This document shows, in pieces, positions 9,058 through 19,305 of a stretch of DNA of 36,614 nt. The notes beneath the pieces are model-generated. The model searched no databases. It was given only the letters and a program-made list of their open reading frames with translations, and was not told the DNA's origin. Source of the stretch: Succinivibrionaceae bacterium (GTDB lineage: Bacteria > Pseudomonadota > Gammaproteobacteria > Enterobacterales > Succinivibrionaceae); assembly GCA_024688225.1 (NCBI GenBank), contig JAILEI010000106.1, positions 1-36,614 on the forward strand, written 5' to 3'. Every line of letters starts with the position of its first letter. Within the stretch, counting starts at the first letter, position 1. Made by a program: the position numbers and the translations under genes.

Positions 9058-9609
9058 ATGAAACCCAGTACTGCGGCCGCCGCGGCCATGCTCGCCCTTG
9101 TCACACTGGGCGGCTGTTCCTCAGGAAGCGGTGGCAGCACTGCCGTTTATGTCTTCATTGACCCGCAGATCGAGGAATCCTTTGGCTATGCGCCCTCCCT
9201 CGAGGTCGACGTAGTGGGCATCAGTGACAGCGACAAGCAGCGCCTCGAGAAGTACAACATTGATCGCTACTTCTCGGGCAATGACCGCATGCGCACCAGC
9301 CTCAAGCCAGTCACCTTCAAGTTTTCAGATGACGACATGGTCCCCAAGGCAGTCAACAGCAAGCACCGCTGCTGGGACGAGTGGGGGGAGAAAATCCTCA
9401 CCAACATCGCCGTGCTGGTCAACCTCCCCCTTGTGGAGGAGGACGCCAAGGGCACGCCCGAGGATCCCCGCCGCCTGGTGGTGCCCATGACCGAGGGCAT
9501 GTTCAACTCGCGCCCGGACCGCTATTTCATGGTCACCGAGGGCGGGATCGTGCAGCTAAGCGATCGCCCCAAGGCGAGCAAGAACGAAAAAATCCAAGGA
9601 GAGGAGTAA
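9058..9609 (+). CDS. tssJ: T6SS outer-membrane lipoprotein TssJ (VasD/SciN)
   Basis: Signal peptide with lipobox ending 'LVTLGGC'; position between PAAR and tssK. Confidence 0.85.
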   Translation: MKPSTAAAAAMLALVTLGGCSSGSGGSTAVYVFIDPQIEESFGYAPSLEVDVVGISDSDKQRLEKYNIDRYFSGNDRMRTSLKPVTFKFSDDDMVPKAVNSKHRCWDEWGEKILTNIAVLVNLPLVEEDAKGTPEDPRRLVVPMTEGMFNSRPDRYFMVTEGGIVQLSDRPKASKNEKIQGEE

Positions 9610-9615
9610 GCTCAA

Positions 9616-10959
9616 ATGCGCCACGAAGAGTTCATCCACTGGTCTGAGGGACTGTTCCTCCAGCCCCACCACTTCCAGCAGCTCCAGGGCCTGCTCACCA
9701 ACCAGCACCTCTCCGAGCGCAGCTTCTACATGCACTACGCCGACGGCCTGTGCGACTTTGAGATTGACCATGAGGCGCTCAACAACCGCCGCATCGTCAT
9801 CAAGCGCCTGAGCGCCATCCTCCCCGACGGCACCGGCATCAGCATGCCCGGCAACTGCACCATCAACCCGCTGACCGTGCCCCTCGAGGAGCGCAGCACC
9901 CAGGGTTTCACCGCCTACCTCGCCCTGCAGTTCCTCTCGCAGAACGAGCCCAATGTCAGCGAGGACGGCTCCACCCGCTATGCGGTCCACGAGCGCCATG
10001 TGATCGACGAGAACACCTCCGACAACGAGATCTCGATCCCCTTCCTGCACTTCAACGTGCAGATCGTCACCGATCCCGACAAGGCCAAGAACTGCGTCCT
10101 GCTCCCCATCGCGCGCCTGCGCTGGGTGGCGGTGAGCGGCGCCGAGGCCGGCCTCGCCATCGACAAGGACTACATGCCCCCCTTCAACATCATCACCACC
10201 GACTGCCCGCTGCTCTCGATGGCTGACGAGTTGCTGTTCCAGCTCAAGTCCTGCAAGAACAAGATCCTCCTGGACCTCGAGCAGCAGGGCTTCGAGCACA
10301 AGTTCCTCTCCGGGGTGGTGCTCGCCAAGGTCATGACCCTCAACGTGCTCAACACCTACATCGCCGAGTTCTCCACCCTGCTGGTGCCGGGCCTCATGAA
10401 GCCCATCGACCTCTACCTCAAGCTGCGCGTGCTGCTCTCGCAGCTGTGCGCCATCAACCCGCTCGGCCGCCATGACGACGCCCCGGCCTACAACCACTAC
10501 GACCTCCTGCCCATCATCAAGGAGATCATGACCCGCATCCGCTCCATCGTGGTTAGCGAGGGCGAGCTCTCCTACCTCAAGGTGGACTTCGTCCCGGGCC
10601 AGGGCTGCCTCGAGGCCGCCCTCACCGACGAGCAGGTCGCAAAGGGCGAGGACTACTACATCTCCATCTTCGCCGAGGGCATCAAGGACAAGATTTCCCA
10701 GGTCGAGGACGGCGACAACCTGCGCCTCATCGACGCCGGCTCGCTGGGCGACCGCGTGCGCGGCCTCAAGCTCTCCTACCTGCGCTACCCGCCGCAGTTC
10801 CTGCCCAACACCCCGGACTGCCTGTGGTTCAAGGTGATGCGCGACCAGGCCCCCAGGGTCTGGAAATACATCGTGGACGATCACAAGATGGTCATCGACT
10901 TCGCCGGCGAGATCTTCCCCGGGCTGAGGGCCACCGTCTACATGAGCATTTCCAAGTAG
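9616..10959 (+). CDS. tssK: T6SS baseplate protein TssK (VasE)
   Basis: 447 aa; 'IHWSEGLFLQPHHFQQL' start is diagnostic for TssK. Confidence 0.97.
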   Translation: MRHEEFIHWSEGLFLQPHHFQQLQGLLTNQHLSERSFYMHYADGLCDFEIDHEALNNRRIVIKRLSAILPDGTGISMPGNCTINPLTVPLEERSTQGFTAYLALQFLSQNEPNVSEDGSTRYAVHERHVIDENTSDNEISIPFLHFNVQIVTDPDKAKNCVLLPIARLRWVAVSGAEAGLAIDKDYMPPFNIITTDCPLLSMADELLFQLKSCKNKILLDLEQQGFEHKFLSGVVLAKVMTLNVLNTYIAEFSTLLVPGLMKPIDLYLKLRVLLSQLCAINPLGRHDDAPAYNHYDLLPIIKEIMTRIRSIVVSEGELSYLKVDFVPGQGCLEAALTDEQVAKGEDYYISIFAEGIKDKISQVEDGDNLRLIDAGSLGDRVRGLKLSYLRYPPQFLPNTPDCLWFKVMRDQAPRVWKYIVDDHKMVIDFAGEIFPGLRATVYMSISK

Positions 10960-10971
10960 CAGGGCCGGGCC

Positions 10972-11712
10972 ATGGTTTCGGATCTTGAGCGCCTGGTCGA
11001 GCCGCTGCTCACCAAGATTTGCTATTACTTTTACTTTGCGCGCAGCGGGAATGAGCCCGAGCACCGCTTCGTGATGAGCAACATCTCTGATGAGCTCGAG
11101 AACATCGCGCGCAAGTGCCGCGACAACCCCTCGCTGCGCCTGCAGTACTCGGTGGTCGAGCGCCCGGTGATCTTCTTCCTCGACTACACGCTCAAGGAGG
11201 CCGGGTTCTCGTTCTCCAGGGAGCACCGCGAGCTGGCCCGCGACTTCAACGAGCTCTCGGGCGACGAGAAGTTCTTCGACCTGCTCGATGATTGCCTTGA
11301 GCGCAACGATGATCCGGACGTGCTGCGCCTCTTCTACACCATGCTGGGCCTGGGCTTTGACGGCTGCTTCAAGCGGGAGCGCCAGACCGTGCTTTCCTAC
11401 ATGCAAAAGTGCGCCGAGCGGCTGCGGATTGTGGCCGACGGCCGCCACCTGACCCTGAGCGGCGAGGCGCCCAACGCCATCACCTCCGACACCCGGGGCA
11501 ACGAGCTGCTGCGCTTCCTGCTCAGCCGCAAGATGGTGCTGGCCTGCGCGGCGGTGCTGGCCCTGTCCCTGGCCATCAACTTCATCTCCCTGAAGTCCTA
11601 CACGGATCCGCTCAACGACTCCATCAACGAGATGGTGTCCAGCGCCCACCACGTCACGCTGCTGAAGAACCAGGAAGCGGCAGGAGCAGGCGCAAGCTCA
11701 GGCAATGAGTAG
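10972..11712 (+). CDS. tssL: T6SS inner-membrane protein TssL (DotU/IcmH family)
   Basis: 'FARSGNEPEHRFVMSNISDELENIARKC', 'LLDDCLERNDDPDVLRLFYTMLGLGFDGCF', single C-terminal TM segment; between tssK and tssM. Confidence 0.88.
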   Translation: MVSDLERLVEPLLTKICYYFYFARSGNEPEHRFVMSNISDELENIARKCRDNPSLRLQYSVVERPVIFFLDYTLKEAGFSFSREHRELARDFNELSGDEKFFDLLDDCLERNDDPDVLRLFYTMLGLGFDGCFKRERQTVLSYMQKCAERLRIVADGRHLTLSGEAPNAITSDTRGNELLRFLLSRKMVLACAAVLALSLAINFISLKSYTDPLNDSINEMVSSAHHVTLLKNQEAAGAGASSGNE

Positions 11713-11735
11713 GCGGGTGGAGATCGCGACCAAAA

Positions 11736-14700
11736 ATGATACCTGAAAACCTGACCTCATCGCTTTCCGGGCTGCTAGACAGCTTCCCGCTGACCGAGAT
11801 CCTCATTGTGCTGGCGATCCTGGTCACGCTCTACATCCTGTTCCGGGTGATTGCCTACATCATCAAGCGCAAGCGCTACTCCAAGGAAGTCTCGTCCCTG
11901 AAGAAGGACCTGATGGTCTGGTCGGTGCTCTCCTCGCTGATCCGCGGCGGCAAGACCTCCGACAAGGCCAAGGTGGAGCTGACCCAGAAGATCCAGGAGC
12001 TCAACGACGACTTCACCACCGGGCTCAAGTACCTCGATGACAACCGCTACCTCGGGCAGTCGCAGCCCTGGTTCGTCCTGCTCGGCGAGCCGGTGAGCGG
12101 CAAGACCACCCTGCTCAACAAGTCCGACGTGGAGCTCAAGACCGCCCGCGAGCCGGCGGGCCGCAAGCCCACGGTGACCTTCCGGGTCAACCGCAGCGCC
12201 GTGGTGCTCGATGTCGCCGGCGAGATCTTCTTCGACCGCTGGGTCGGCACCTCGAGCGCCGAGTGGACCGAGCTCTGCCACCTCATCAACACCAAGCACA
12301 GCTCCTTCCCGCTGTCCGGCGTCATCCTCACCATCCCCGCCGACTCCCTGCTCGCCGACGATGCCAAGATCACCGCCAAGAAGGCGGGCCTCATCCAGTC
12401 CGAGCTGTCGCGCCTGACCAACACCCTGCACATGCACCTGCCCTGCTATGTGCTGGTCACCAAGCTGGACACCGTGGTCGGCTTCCGCGAGTTCTTCGTG
12501 GACTTTGACGAGAAGCGCAGCAGCCAGGTCTTCGGTGACTACGGGGACTCGACCAAGTTCAACCCGGACAAGTTCGACGCCTTCTTCGCGGACCTCGAGA
12601 ACCGCCTCACTGACATGATGCTGGCGATCATGATGGGCCAGAAGCCCCGCGAGCTCTCCAGCGCCGGGCAGAACCGCCTCATGTACACCGCCGGCATGTA
12701 CCTGTTCATCTCCAGTCTCCGGCAGCTGGTGCCCAACCTCCGCGCCTACATTGAGAAGATCTTCCCCGACCAGTACGGAGAGGGCGAGCCCGACCTCATC
12801 TACAAGGGCTTCTTCTTCACCTCCGCCGAGGACCAGGGCATCTGCCTGAGCGATGACTTCGCCAGGTTCAAGAACCAGGACATCGACTCCGTTCCGCTTG
12901 CCGACCCCAACCCCCCGTCCAGCCACCCATACTTCATCGACCGGCTGCTGTCGGACTTCATCTTCCCCAACCGCCGCGAGGCCTACTTCTCGCAGCGCGC
13001 CGAGCTGCGCCGCCACGTCCCGGTCGCGATTTGCTCAGCGGTGATGCTCTTCCTCTCGCTGGTCTACCTCTACGGCGCCTTTGTCACCGCGCCCGACATG
13101 CAGCTCAAGTTCCGTGAGACCCAGAGTTACTACCATGACCTCGCGCAGCTGATGGCCAACCAGTCCCTCTCCGACTCGCCACTGCTGGGCACCACCCCAC
13201 AGGGCTCGGGGGTGCTGCACTTTGACGAGCCCATGGCCCACGACCACAGCTTCAGCCGCATCAACTTCTTCAACCAGGTGCAGATGAACCTCGACAAGGA
13301 GCTCAGCATCCCCCTGGTCTTCCGCCCCGCGTCCTGGCTGCTCTTTGGGCTCAATGACCAGATTGGGCTCACCAAGCGCTACCAGCTGCTCAACTACCTG
13401 CAGACCCAGATGGCCTTCGTGCCGATGATCGACGCGCTCAACTACAACCTCAGCCAGAACCGCGGCGCGCCCTTCACCCTGGCCAAGAGCAAGGCCTACT
13501 TCCTGCACCTGAGCCTGTCGATCCCCGGCATCTCCGGGGTCGACCTCAGCCCTGACGATTCCACGTCACGCACCATGCTGAGCTTCATCGACTACCTGTT
13601 CCCCAGCCTCAACGAGAACAGCCGCATGAAGCTCGCCCGCTACTATGCGCGCTATGACTTCTACGAAGACTTCGTCACCCAGTCGCTGCTCCTCGACCCG
13701 CTCTACCTCTCGGCCTGCACCAGCGCCACCCGGGACCTCATCTCCAACTGGACCAGCCTGCAGAACTACCCTGACACCCCCTACGTCGACCTGCGCGACG
13801 ACATCCTCGCCGCCAACGAGCTGGTCGCGGTCTACAACCGGATCCTCAAGAGCAACCAGATCAACCTCTCCGAGATGAGCCAGTACGACCTTGAGCAGCT
13901 GGTGATCGACTTCTCCGACCTCAGCAACCAGGTCGACCGCTACGCCAAGGTGATCTCCATCGACGCGCGCCGCCTGCTCGTCAATGTGGGTGCCGAGAAG
14001 AAGGATGCCAACAACAAGGAGAAGCGCAAGGAGGACAGCTCCCTGGGCGTCTTTGAGCGCAGCTACCACGCCTACCGCGGCATCCTGGACGACGACTTCA
14101 GCCGCCTCTCCGACTTCATCCGCCAGAAGCTCAAGAAAAACGACAGCAACAGCAGCATTTTCAGCAACCTCAGCCCCGAGTCGCTGGCGGGCATCAAGAA
14201 CAAGGTCACCGAGAAGCTCGAGGCCGAGTACAAGAACCTCAACGACATCGTGGTCAAGGCCAAGTCCAGCATACTCTTCAAGAGCGCCGACGGATCTCCG
14301 CTTGATGATCAGCACCTCGGGTCCGGGATTGACATCAAGTTCAACTACGACGTGCTCAACGATCTCCTAAAGCTCTGCAAGTACGGTGACGCCAGCCGCT
14401 CCGACAACTCGCCGCGCAACTTCATGCGCCGCTTCATTGCCATCGACTCGGACTACCGCCACCAGCTGCAACTGCTCGAGAACTACATCGAGCACAACTC
14501 CGATAACGAGATGGTGGCGCAGCTGGGCGTCTTCTTCAAGAAGTTCCTGCTCGCCAAGGACTACGTGAACAAGTACAAGCTCACCCAGCAGCTGCTCAAG
14601 TACTACCCGTCCGTGACCTCCACCCTCTCGGCGATGACCCGCATGTCTAACATCCTCTCGGACACCCCGTTCGAGCTCTCCGACGACATGTTCAGCAACA

Positions 14701-16181
14701 TCTCCATCGGCACCGCCTCAGACATCCTCGGCGGGTTTGACATCCGCCCGGAGTTCAACCCCAGCGGCTACCTCAACTACCTCAAGCCGATCAACGAGCT
14801 GGTGCTGGCGCAGTCCGAGGATCCCAAGAACAACAAGATGTTCGCCGACTACGTCAAGCGTGATCCCCGCATCGGCTCCGTGATCGACATGATGAGGGTC
14901 TACTCGCTGAACTTCATCACCTACTGGTCCAACCTGGTCGACCGCATCAAGCTGACCGCCCGCGACTACGAGGAGTTCCACGAGATGGCGGCCACCCGCC
15001 GCGCCTACCAGGTCAACTCCCAGCTGCAGAACCTCTACGACCTCAGCTACTTCATCGTCAACAGCGTCAGCGACACCGTGCTTGACGAGACCGGCCTCGC
15101 CCAGAAGAAGCAGATCCTCGAGAAGCTGGACCTGAGGCGCAAGACCATCAACATCCAGTTCACCGACAACTGCGAGACAGTAATGAACGCCTGGGGCGAA
15201 CTCCCCGAGGACGCCGCCGAGGCCAACCGCGCCGTGATGTACATGGACCAGGAAGACGTGCAGAACGACCTGATGTACTTTGCCAAGGTGCAGAAGGGCC
15301 AGGACTACATCCCCTGGTGGACCAACTTCACCCAGCTGGGCGCCAAGCTGCTCAAGAAGGATGCCTCCTACGAGGCTGGCACCTCACTTGCGGAGTACCA
15401 GTCCGAGCTGTACCGCTTCCCCATCATCAGCGACGGCAACCCCGCCGATCCCCCACTCACCCAGGAGGACATCGAGGGCATGCAGGTCATGCTCAAGTCC
15501 TTTGGCCTGGTGGTGGACCAGCAGGCAGGCAAGGATGAGGAGGAAGGCTCGAAGCGGCGCTCCAAGTCCAAGGATCGCGCCCAGCTGCAGCGCCCGCTGC
15601 GCCTGACCTCCAACGACGTCGAGATGAGCAAGCTGGTGCAGTGGTCCACCACCATCGATGGCCTGCTCAACTCACTGAGCAACAAGGGACGCTCGCTGAC
15701 CTTCAGCATCATGCCCGTCGACCTCGCCACGCAGATGACCCTCAATGAGGAGAACACCTTCTCATCCGCCATCCCGCGCTACCGCTACATGAGCATCGAG
15801 ATGGGCAAGACCTCGTCCGGGCTGCTGAGCACCTCCATCTCGGAGGCGAACACCACCAAGGCCTTCCTGCAGGGGAACGCCGACAGCGATCCGATCACCT
15901 TCAACTTCTACCGCTTCTCCGACAGCGATGAGCCCGATGTCTCCATCAAGGTGGACGGCGGCTGGCCGGCGCTGCAGCTCTACCTTGATCGCCAGGGCAA
16001 GCTCGATGAGAAGGCGGGGCTGGTGATCCTGCCGCTGCGCCTTGAGGATCCCGCGGTCAACGGTTTCTCGGTGTACCACATCGGAGTCAAGTTCAACAAG
16101 CCGCTCCCGCCGCCCGACCAGTGGCCGTCATCCTCCAACTGGCCGCGGCTGACCGTGTTCCGCGATGTCTCAACCTACTAG
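11736..16181 (+). CDS. tssM: T6SS inner-membrane protein TssM (IcmF/VasK)
   Basis: 1481 aa; N-terminal TM, Walker A 'GEPVSGKTTLL', 'PLSGVILTIPADSLL', C-terminal 'LPLRLEDPAVNGFSVYHIGVKFNKPLPPPDQWPSSSNWPRLTVF'. Confidence 0.93.
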   Translation: MIPENLTSSLSGLLDSFPLTEILIVLAILVTLYILFRVIAYIIKRKRYSKEVSSLKKDLMVWSVLSSLIRGGKTSDKAKVELTQKIQELNDDFTTGLKYLDDNRYLGQSQPWFVLLGEPVSGKTTLLNKSDVELKTAREPAGRKPTVTFRVNRSAVVLDVAGEIFFDRWVGTSSAEWTELCHLINTKHSSFPLSGVILTIPADSLLADDAKITAKKAGLIQSELSRLTNTLHMHLPCYVLVTKLDTVVGFREFFVDFDEKRSSQVFGDYGDSTKFNPDKFDAFFADLENRLTDMMLAIMMGQKPRELSSAGQNRLMYTAGMYLFISSLRQLVPNLRAYIEKIFPDQYGEGEPDLIYKGFFFTSAEDQGICLSDDFARFKNQDIDSVPLADPNPPSSHPYFIDRLLSDFIFPNRREAYFSQRAELRRHVPVAICSAVMLFLSLVYLYGAFVTAPDMQLKFRETQSYYHDLAQLMANQSLSDSPLLGTTPQGSGVLHFDEPMAHDHSFSRINFFNQVQMNLDKELSIPLVFRPASWLLFGLNDQIGLTKRYQLLNYLQTQMAFVPMIDALNYNLSQNRGAPFTLAKSKAYFLHLSLSIPGISGVDLSPDDSTSRTMLSFIDYLFPSLNENSRMKLARYYARYDFYEDFVTQSLLLDPLYLSACTSATRDLISNWTSLQNYPDTPYVDLRDDILAANELVAVYNRILKSNQINLSEMSQYDLEQLVIDFSDLSNQVDRYAKVISIDARRLLVNVGAEKKDANNKEKRKEDSSLGVFERSYHAYRGILDDDFSRLSDFIRQKLKKNDSNSSIFSNLSPESLAGIKNKVTEKLEAEYKNLNDIVVKAKSSILFKSADGSPLDDQHLGSGIDIKFNYDVLNDLLKLCKYGDASRSDNSPRNFMRRFIAIDSDYRHQLQLLENYIEHNSDNEMVAQLGVFFKKFLLAKDYVNKYKLTQQLLKYYPSVTSTLSAMTRMSNILSDTPFELSDDMFSNISIGTASDILGGFDIRPEFNPSGYLNYLKPINELVLAQSEDPKNNKMFADYVKRDPRIGSVIDMMRVYSLNFITYWSNLVDRIKLTARDYEEFHEMAATRRAYQVNSQLQNLYDLSYFIVNSVSDTVLDETGLAQKKQILEKLDLRRKTINIQFTDNCETVMNAWGELPEDAAEANRAVMYMDQEDVQNDLMYFAKVQKGQDYIPWWTNFTQLGAKLLKKDASYEAGTSLAEYQSELYRFPIISDGNPADPPLTQEDIEGMQVMLKSFGLVVDQQAGKDEEEGSKRRSKSKDRAQLQRPLRLTSNDVEMSKLVQWSTTIDGLLNSLSNKGRSLTFSIMPVDLATQMTLNEENTFSSAIPRYRYMSIEMGKTSSGLLSTSISEANTTKAFLQGNADSDPITFNFYRFSDSDEPDVSIKVDGGWPALQLYLDRQGKLDEKAGLVILPLRLEDPAVNGFSVYHIGVKFNKPLPPPDQWPSSSNWPRLTVFRDVSTY

Positions 16182-16191
16182 GCGGCACCAC

Positions 16192-16229
16192 AAAAAGGCA
16201 GCGCCCCCACCTGGGGGCGCTGCCTTTTT
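16192..16229. terminator. Bidirectional Rho-independent terminator between convergent tssM and garD
   Basis: AAAAAGGCAGCGCCCCCA-CC-TGGGGGCGCTGCCTTTTT. Confidence 0.93.
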
Positions 16230-16255
16230 GGGCTGACGGCGCTGGGCGCGCCGCG

Positions 16256-17818
16256 TCAGGTAATGGGCGCTGGGTTGAAGATGCACATGTCATTGTGGAA
16301 ACCGTACTGATCGCTGAATGGCTGCCTAATCCCCGAGGCCACGTCCAGGGCCATGTTGAAGATCTCAGTCCCAACCTCGGCGATGCTGCGCTTGCCCAGC
16401 GCCACGTCCCCGGCGGAAATGTCGATCATGTCAAACCAGCGCTCCCTCATCTCATTGCGGCTGCAAATCTTGATCACGGGCGCAATCTCCAGCCCATAGG
16501 GAGTGCCACGCCCGGTCATGAACAGCTGCAGGCCAATGCCTGAGGCCACCTGCGAGGGGCCGCAGACAATGTCGCTGGCCGGGGTGCAGGCGCAAATGAG
16601 ACCCCGCCTCGTGGGGCGCTCGCCCGGTCCAATGACCTCGCTGATGGGCGCGCGGCCGGACTTGGCAATGCTGCCCATGGCCTTCTCCACGATGTTCGAC
16701 AGCCCGCCGGCCTTGTTGCCCGGGGAGGGGTTGGCGTCGCGATCGACCCCACCCTGCTCAAGGTAGCGGTCATACCATGCCACCTCCCGCGCCAGTCGCT
16801 CACAGGACTCCCGGTCCACGCAGCGCCTGGATAGCAGGTGCACCCCGTCCCGGAACTCGGTCACCTCCGAGAACATCACCGTGGCCCCACCGCTCACCAG
16901 CATGTCCGAGGCATAGCCGGCGCTGGGGTTGGCGGTGATGCCGCTGAAGGCATCCGAGCCGCCGCACTGCATGCCAATGAGCAAATCCGAGAGGGGCAGC
17001 TCCTCGCGCCGGCGGCGCTCAAGGCGCCCCAGCTTGAGTTCAGCCATCGCCATGATGGCGCCCATCATCTCGTCATGGCCATGGCAGGACTGCAGCAGCA
17101 AGGTATTCTCCGGGGTGATCTCGTGCGGTTCCAGGATCCGGTCGAAGGTCAATTTCTCGCACCCGAGGCCCACCACCATGATCTCGCCCCCAAAGTTGGG
17201 ATGCCTGATGAGGTTGCGGATCGAGCGGATGGGAATGACCGCGTCCGGGGCATTAATCGCCACCCCGCAGCCATAGGGATGGGTCACCGCCACCACCCCA
17301 TCGACATGGGGGAAGCGGGGCAGCAGCTCGGACCTGATGCGCTCCACCGCGCGCCTGATCACCCCTGCGGCGCACTGAACGGTGGTGACTATGCCCAGCA
17401 GGTTGCGGGTGCCGGCAGGGCCGCTTGAGTTGCGGTATCCCATCCAGGAGGTGCGCGGCGGCTGCGGCAGGTCCCCCATGGAAACCAGATCCCTGGCAAA
17501 CTCAAGATCCGAGAGGCCCGGGCGCGGGGGCAGCGCCAGGGAGTGCTCATTGATGAGCGAACCGGCCTGGGTGTCCCTGAGCAGGGTGCCCAGCTCCACC
17601 CCGTAGCGGTACACGGGATCGCCCTGCCGGGCATCGCCCAGCAGCACCTTGTGCGCCTGCGGGATGTCGTCCCGCAGCACAATCCCCCCCTCGATCTCCT
17701 CTCCCTGGCGCAGATCCCTGAGCGCGATCGCCACATTGTCCCGGTCATTGATCCTCAGGGTACACGGTTTTGCAGCAGCCACCATCACCTCCATCCCTGC
17801 CACAGGGCAAGAATTCAT
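16256..17818 (-). CDS. garD: Galactarate dehydratase (UxaA/GarD family); true start may be internal, e.g. ~17785
   Basis: Co-linear with remembered E. coli GarD: 'INDRDNVAIALRD', 'GYRNSSGPAGTRNLLGIVTTVQCAAGV', 'HPYGCGVAINAPDAVIPIRSI', 'MQCGGSDAFSGITANPSAGYASD', C-terminus 'FNPAPIT'. Confidence 0.9.
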   Translation of the reverse strand: MNSCPVAGMEVMVAAAKPCTLRINDRDNVAIALRDLRQGEEIEGGIVLRDDIPQAHKVLLGDARQGDPVYRYGVELGTLLRDTQAGSLINEHSLALPPRPGLSDLEFARDLVSMGDLPQPPRTSWMGYRNSSGPAGTRNLLGIVTTVQCAAGVIRRAVERIRSELLPRFPHVDGVVAVTHPYGCGVAINAPDAVIPIRSIRNLIRHPNFGGEIMVVGLGCEKLTFDRILEPHEITPENTLLLQSCHGHDEMMGAIMAMAELKLGRLERRRREELPLSDLLIGMQCGGSDAFSGITANPSAGYASDMLVSGGATVMFSEVTEFRDGVHLLSRRCVDRESCERLAREVAWYDRYLEQGGVDRDANPSPGNKAGGLSNIVEKAMGSIAKSGRAPISEVIGPGERPTRRGLICACTPASDIVCGPSQVASGIGLQLFMTGRGTPYGLEIAPVIKICSRNEMRERWFDMIDISAGDVALGKRSIAEVGTEIFNMALDVASGIRQPFSDQYGFHNDMCIFNPAPIT

Positions 17819-18337
17819 GCCCTGGCCCGCAAACTACTGGCCGGCAAGGTACGCAAGAGCCATGCCATAATCACAACTTGCTGAAAGCCAGTGCAAAACG
17901 GACATGACTGCCCGCCGCCTGGCCTGTCCTTGCCACAAGTTTGCCACACATGATGCGGCAGGATGAGGCAAGCGGTGGGCAAGTTAGCTTAAATGGGATA
18001 AAGAGCCTGCACAGATGGACATAATCAAGGCACAGGAGCCAAGACACCAGTAAGGAATATGGAATTAAGGTCAACTCATCACATGGTGAAAGGACTAATT
18101 ACCAATAATAAATGAGTGGGTTTGCAGAAAAATATGGCAAGTTTTATTCCTTTGACTGGGATGAATAATGCACGCTTTCAAGCGGTTTTCCTATGGATTG
18201 CCGATCACACCATAAAAAGAGAGCATTCTGCCACATGGCCATAATGAGGAATTATCATCAGCATTTAAATAAAAAACAAAATTAGCAGTGCATACCAGCC
18301 TTAAGTTTATTAACAGTTAAATATTATATTTCAGGGG

Positions 18338-19240
18338 TCATCTAGACAGCACCATTTCCCATTCAGGAGGAAAACCAATGAAAGACAGATTTACAACATG
18401 CTTATATTTATTCATTAAACCATTGAGGATTTCGAAAAATGAATTCCACTGCCCATGAGAGAGCAAAAGTAATTTTAAAACCACAATTACAGGAAAGAGT
18501 TTATTTTGTGCTCTATAATATTTCTGATAAGCCAAAGGCAATGGGGGCTTAAATCTCAACGGCAAATTATACAGCCTGCCATAGTGGGCACAAATATTTC
18601 TAACTTCAACCAAGCACTGAATCCAGACCCCCAAATCATTTGGCGAACAATCATATTGCCTTGCAATTTCCTTTCTGTCTTTCGATTTCATAATTGAATA
18701 CAGCGAACTTAATTGGCCAAAAGAAAAAAGTTCCACTGCAACCCATATTGGGAACTTACTGTTATACTTGGTATTATGGTGTTTAACGAAAGGCAAGTTT
18801 TTGTTTCTTTTTATTTCTTCCTGAAACTGCCTTATGATGTTGGCATGTATCAACTCCATATGCCTATCTTTTTTTGCGCTAAAATTTTTAGCCTAGTAAT
18901 AACCATCAGCCTTATATTTCAAGGCGAGGCAATAGGATATTTTAGACCTCAGGCCAATTTCTATTTGCTCGACAAAACGAAGGATGGCATTTTTTAAAAC
19001 GCTATCAAACTGGTATAAATCATACAGATCCTTTAAGGAAACACCATTCATGTACTCATCATGATTATTAGGGTCAGTTAAACCTATGCCGTAACCACTT
19101 AATCTGTAATAGTTTATAGAAGACAGGATTTTTAATGCTCCTGCGTTATCATCTATCCTTAATTTATGAAATTTTTTTAACCTTTCTATTTGAGATTCAT
19201 AATCCAATGGTTCTTTTAAAGCAGTCATACCACTTACCAT
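18338..19240 (-). pseudogene. Abi_2/AbiF-like HEPN-domain protein, one reading frame split by a single in-frame TAG at 18893-18895 (ORFs 19240..18893 and 18859..18338)
   Basis: Both ORFs are in the same frame (19240-18859 = 127 codons). Together ~300 aa: 'FHKLRIDDNAGALKILSSINYYRLSGYGIGL...VEQIEIGLRSKISYCLALKYKADGYY*AKNFSAKKDRHMELIHANIIRQFQEEI...FPIWVAVELFSFGQLSSLY...LVEVRNICAHYGRLYNLPL'; HEPN RX4H motif = RNICAH. Confidence 0.85.
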
Positions 19241-19299
19241 AAAAAAGGCCCTTTACTGGTACGCTAACCTTTCGGTAAGAAGCGCTAAAGGGCTCTATC
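19241..19299 (-). ncRNA. Candidate structured ncRNA (abiF-type) upstream of the Abi_2 gene, with its own intrinsic terminator
   Basis: Minus strand: GAUAGAGCCCUUUAGCGCUUCUUACCGAAAGGUUAGCGUACCAGUAAAGGGCCUUUUUU. Outer 8-bp stem GCCCUUUA/UAAAGGGC, inner CGCU/AGCG, ACC-GAAA-GGU, U6 tail; Abi ATG directly follows the T-run. Confidence 0.7.
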
Positions 19300-19305
19300 A
19301 AATTA

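Noticed and set aside
9556-11652. 698-aa antisense ORF opposite tssK/tssL
   Set aside because: GC-rich shadow frame: biased Val/Gly/Leu/Glu composition, no domain-like sequence, and it covers two confidently assigned genes.
18113-18169. 18-aa ORF 'MSGFAEKYGKFYSFDWDE'
   Set aside because: Too short, with no strong RBS or homology basis; could be a remnant but cannot be supported.
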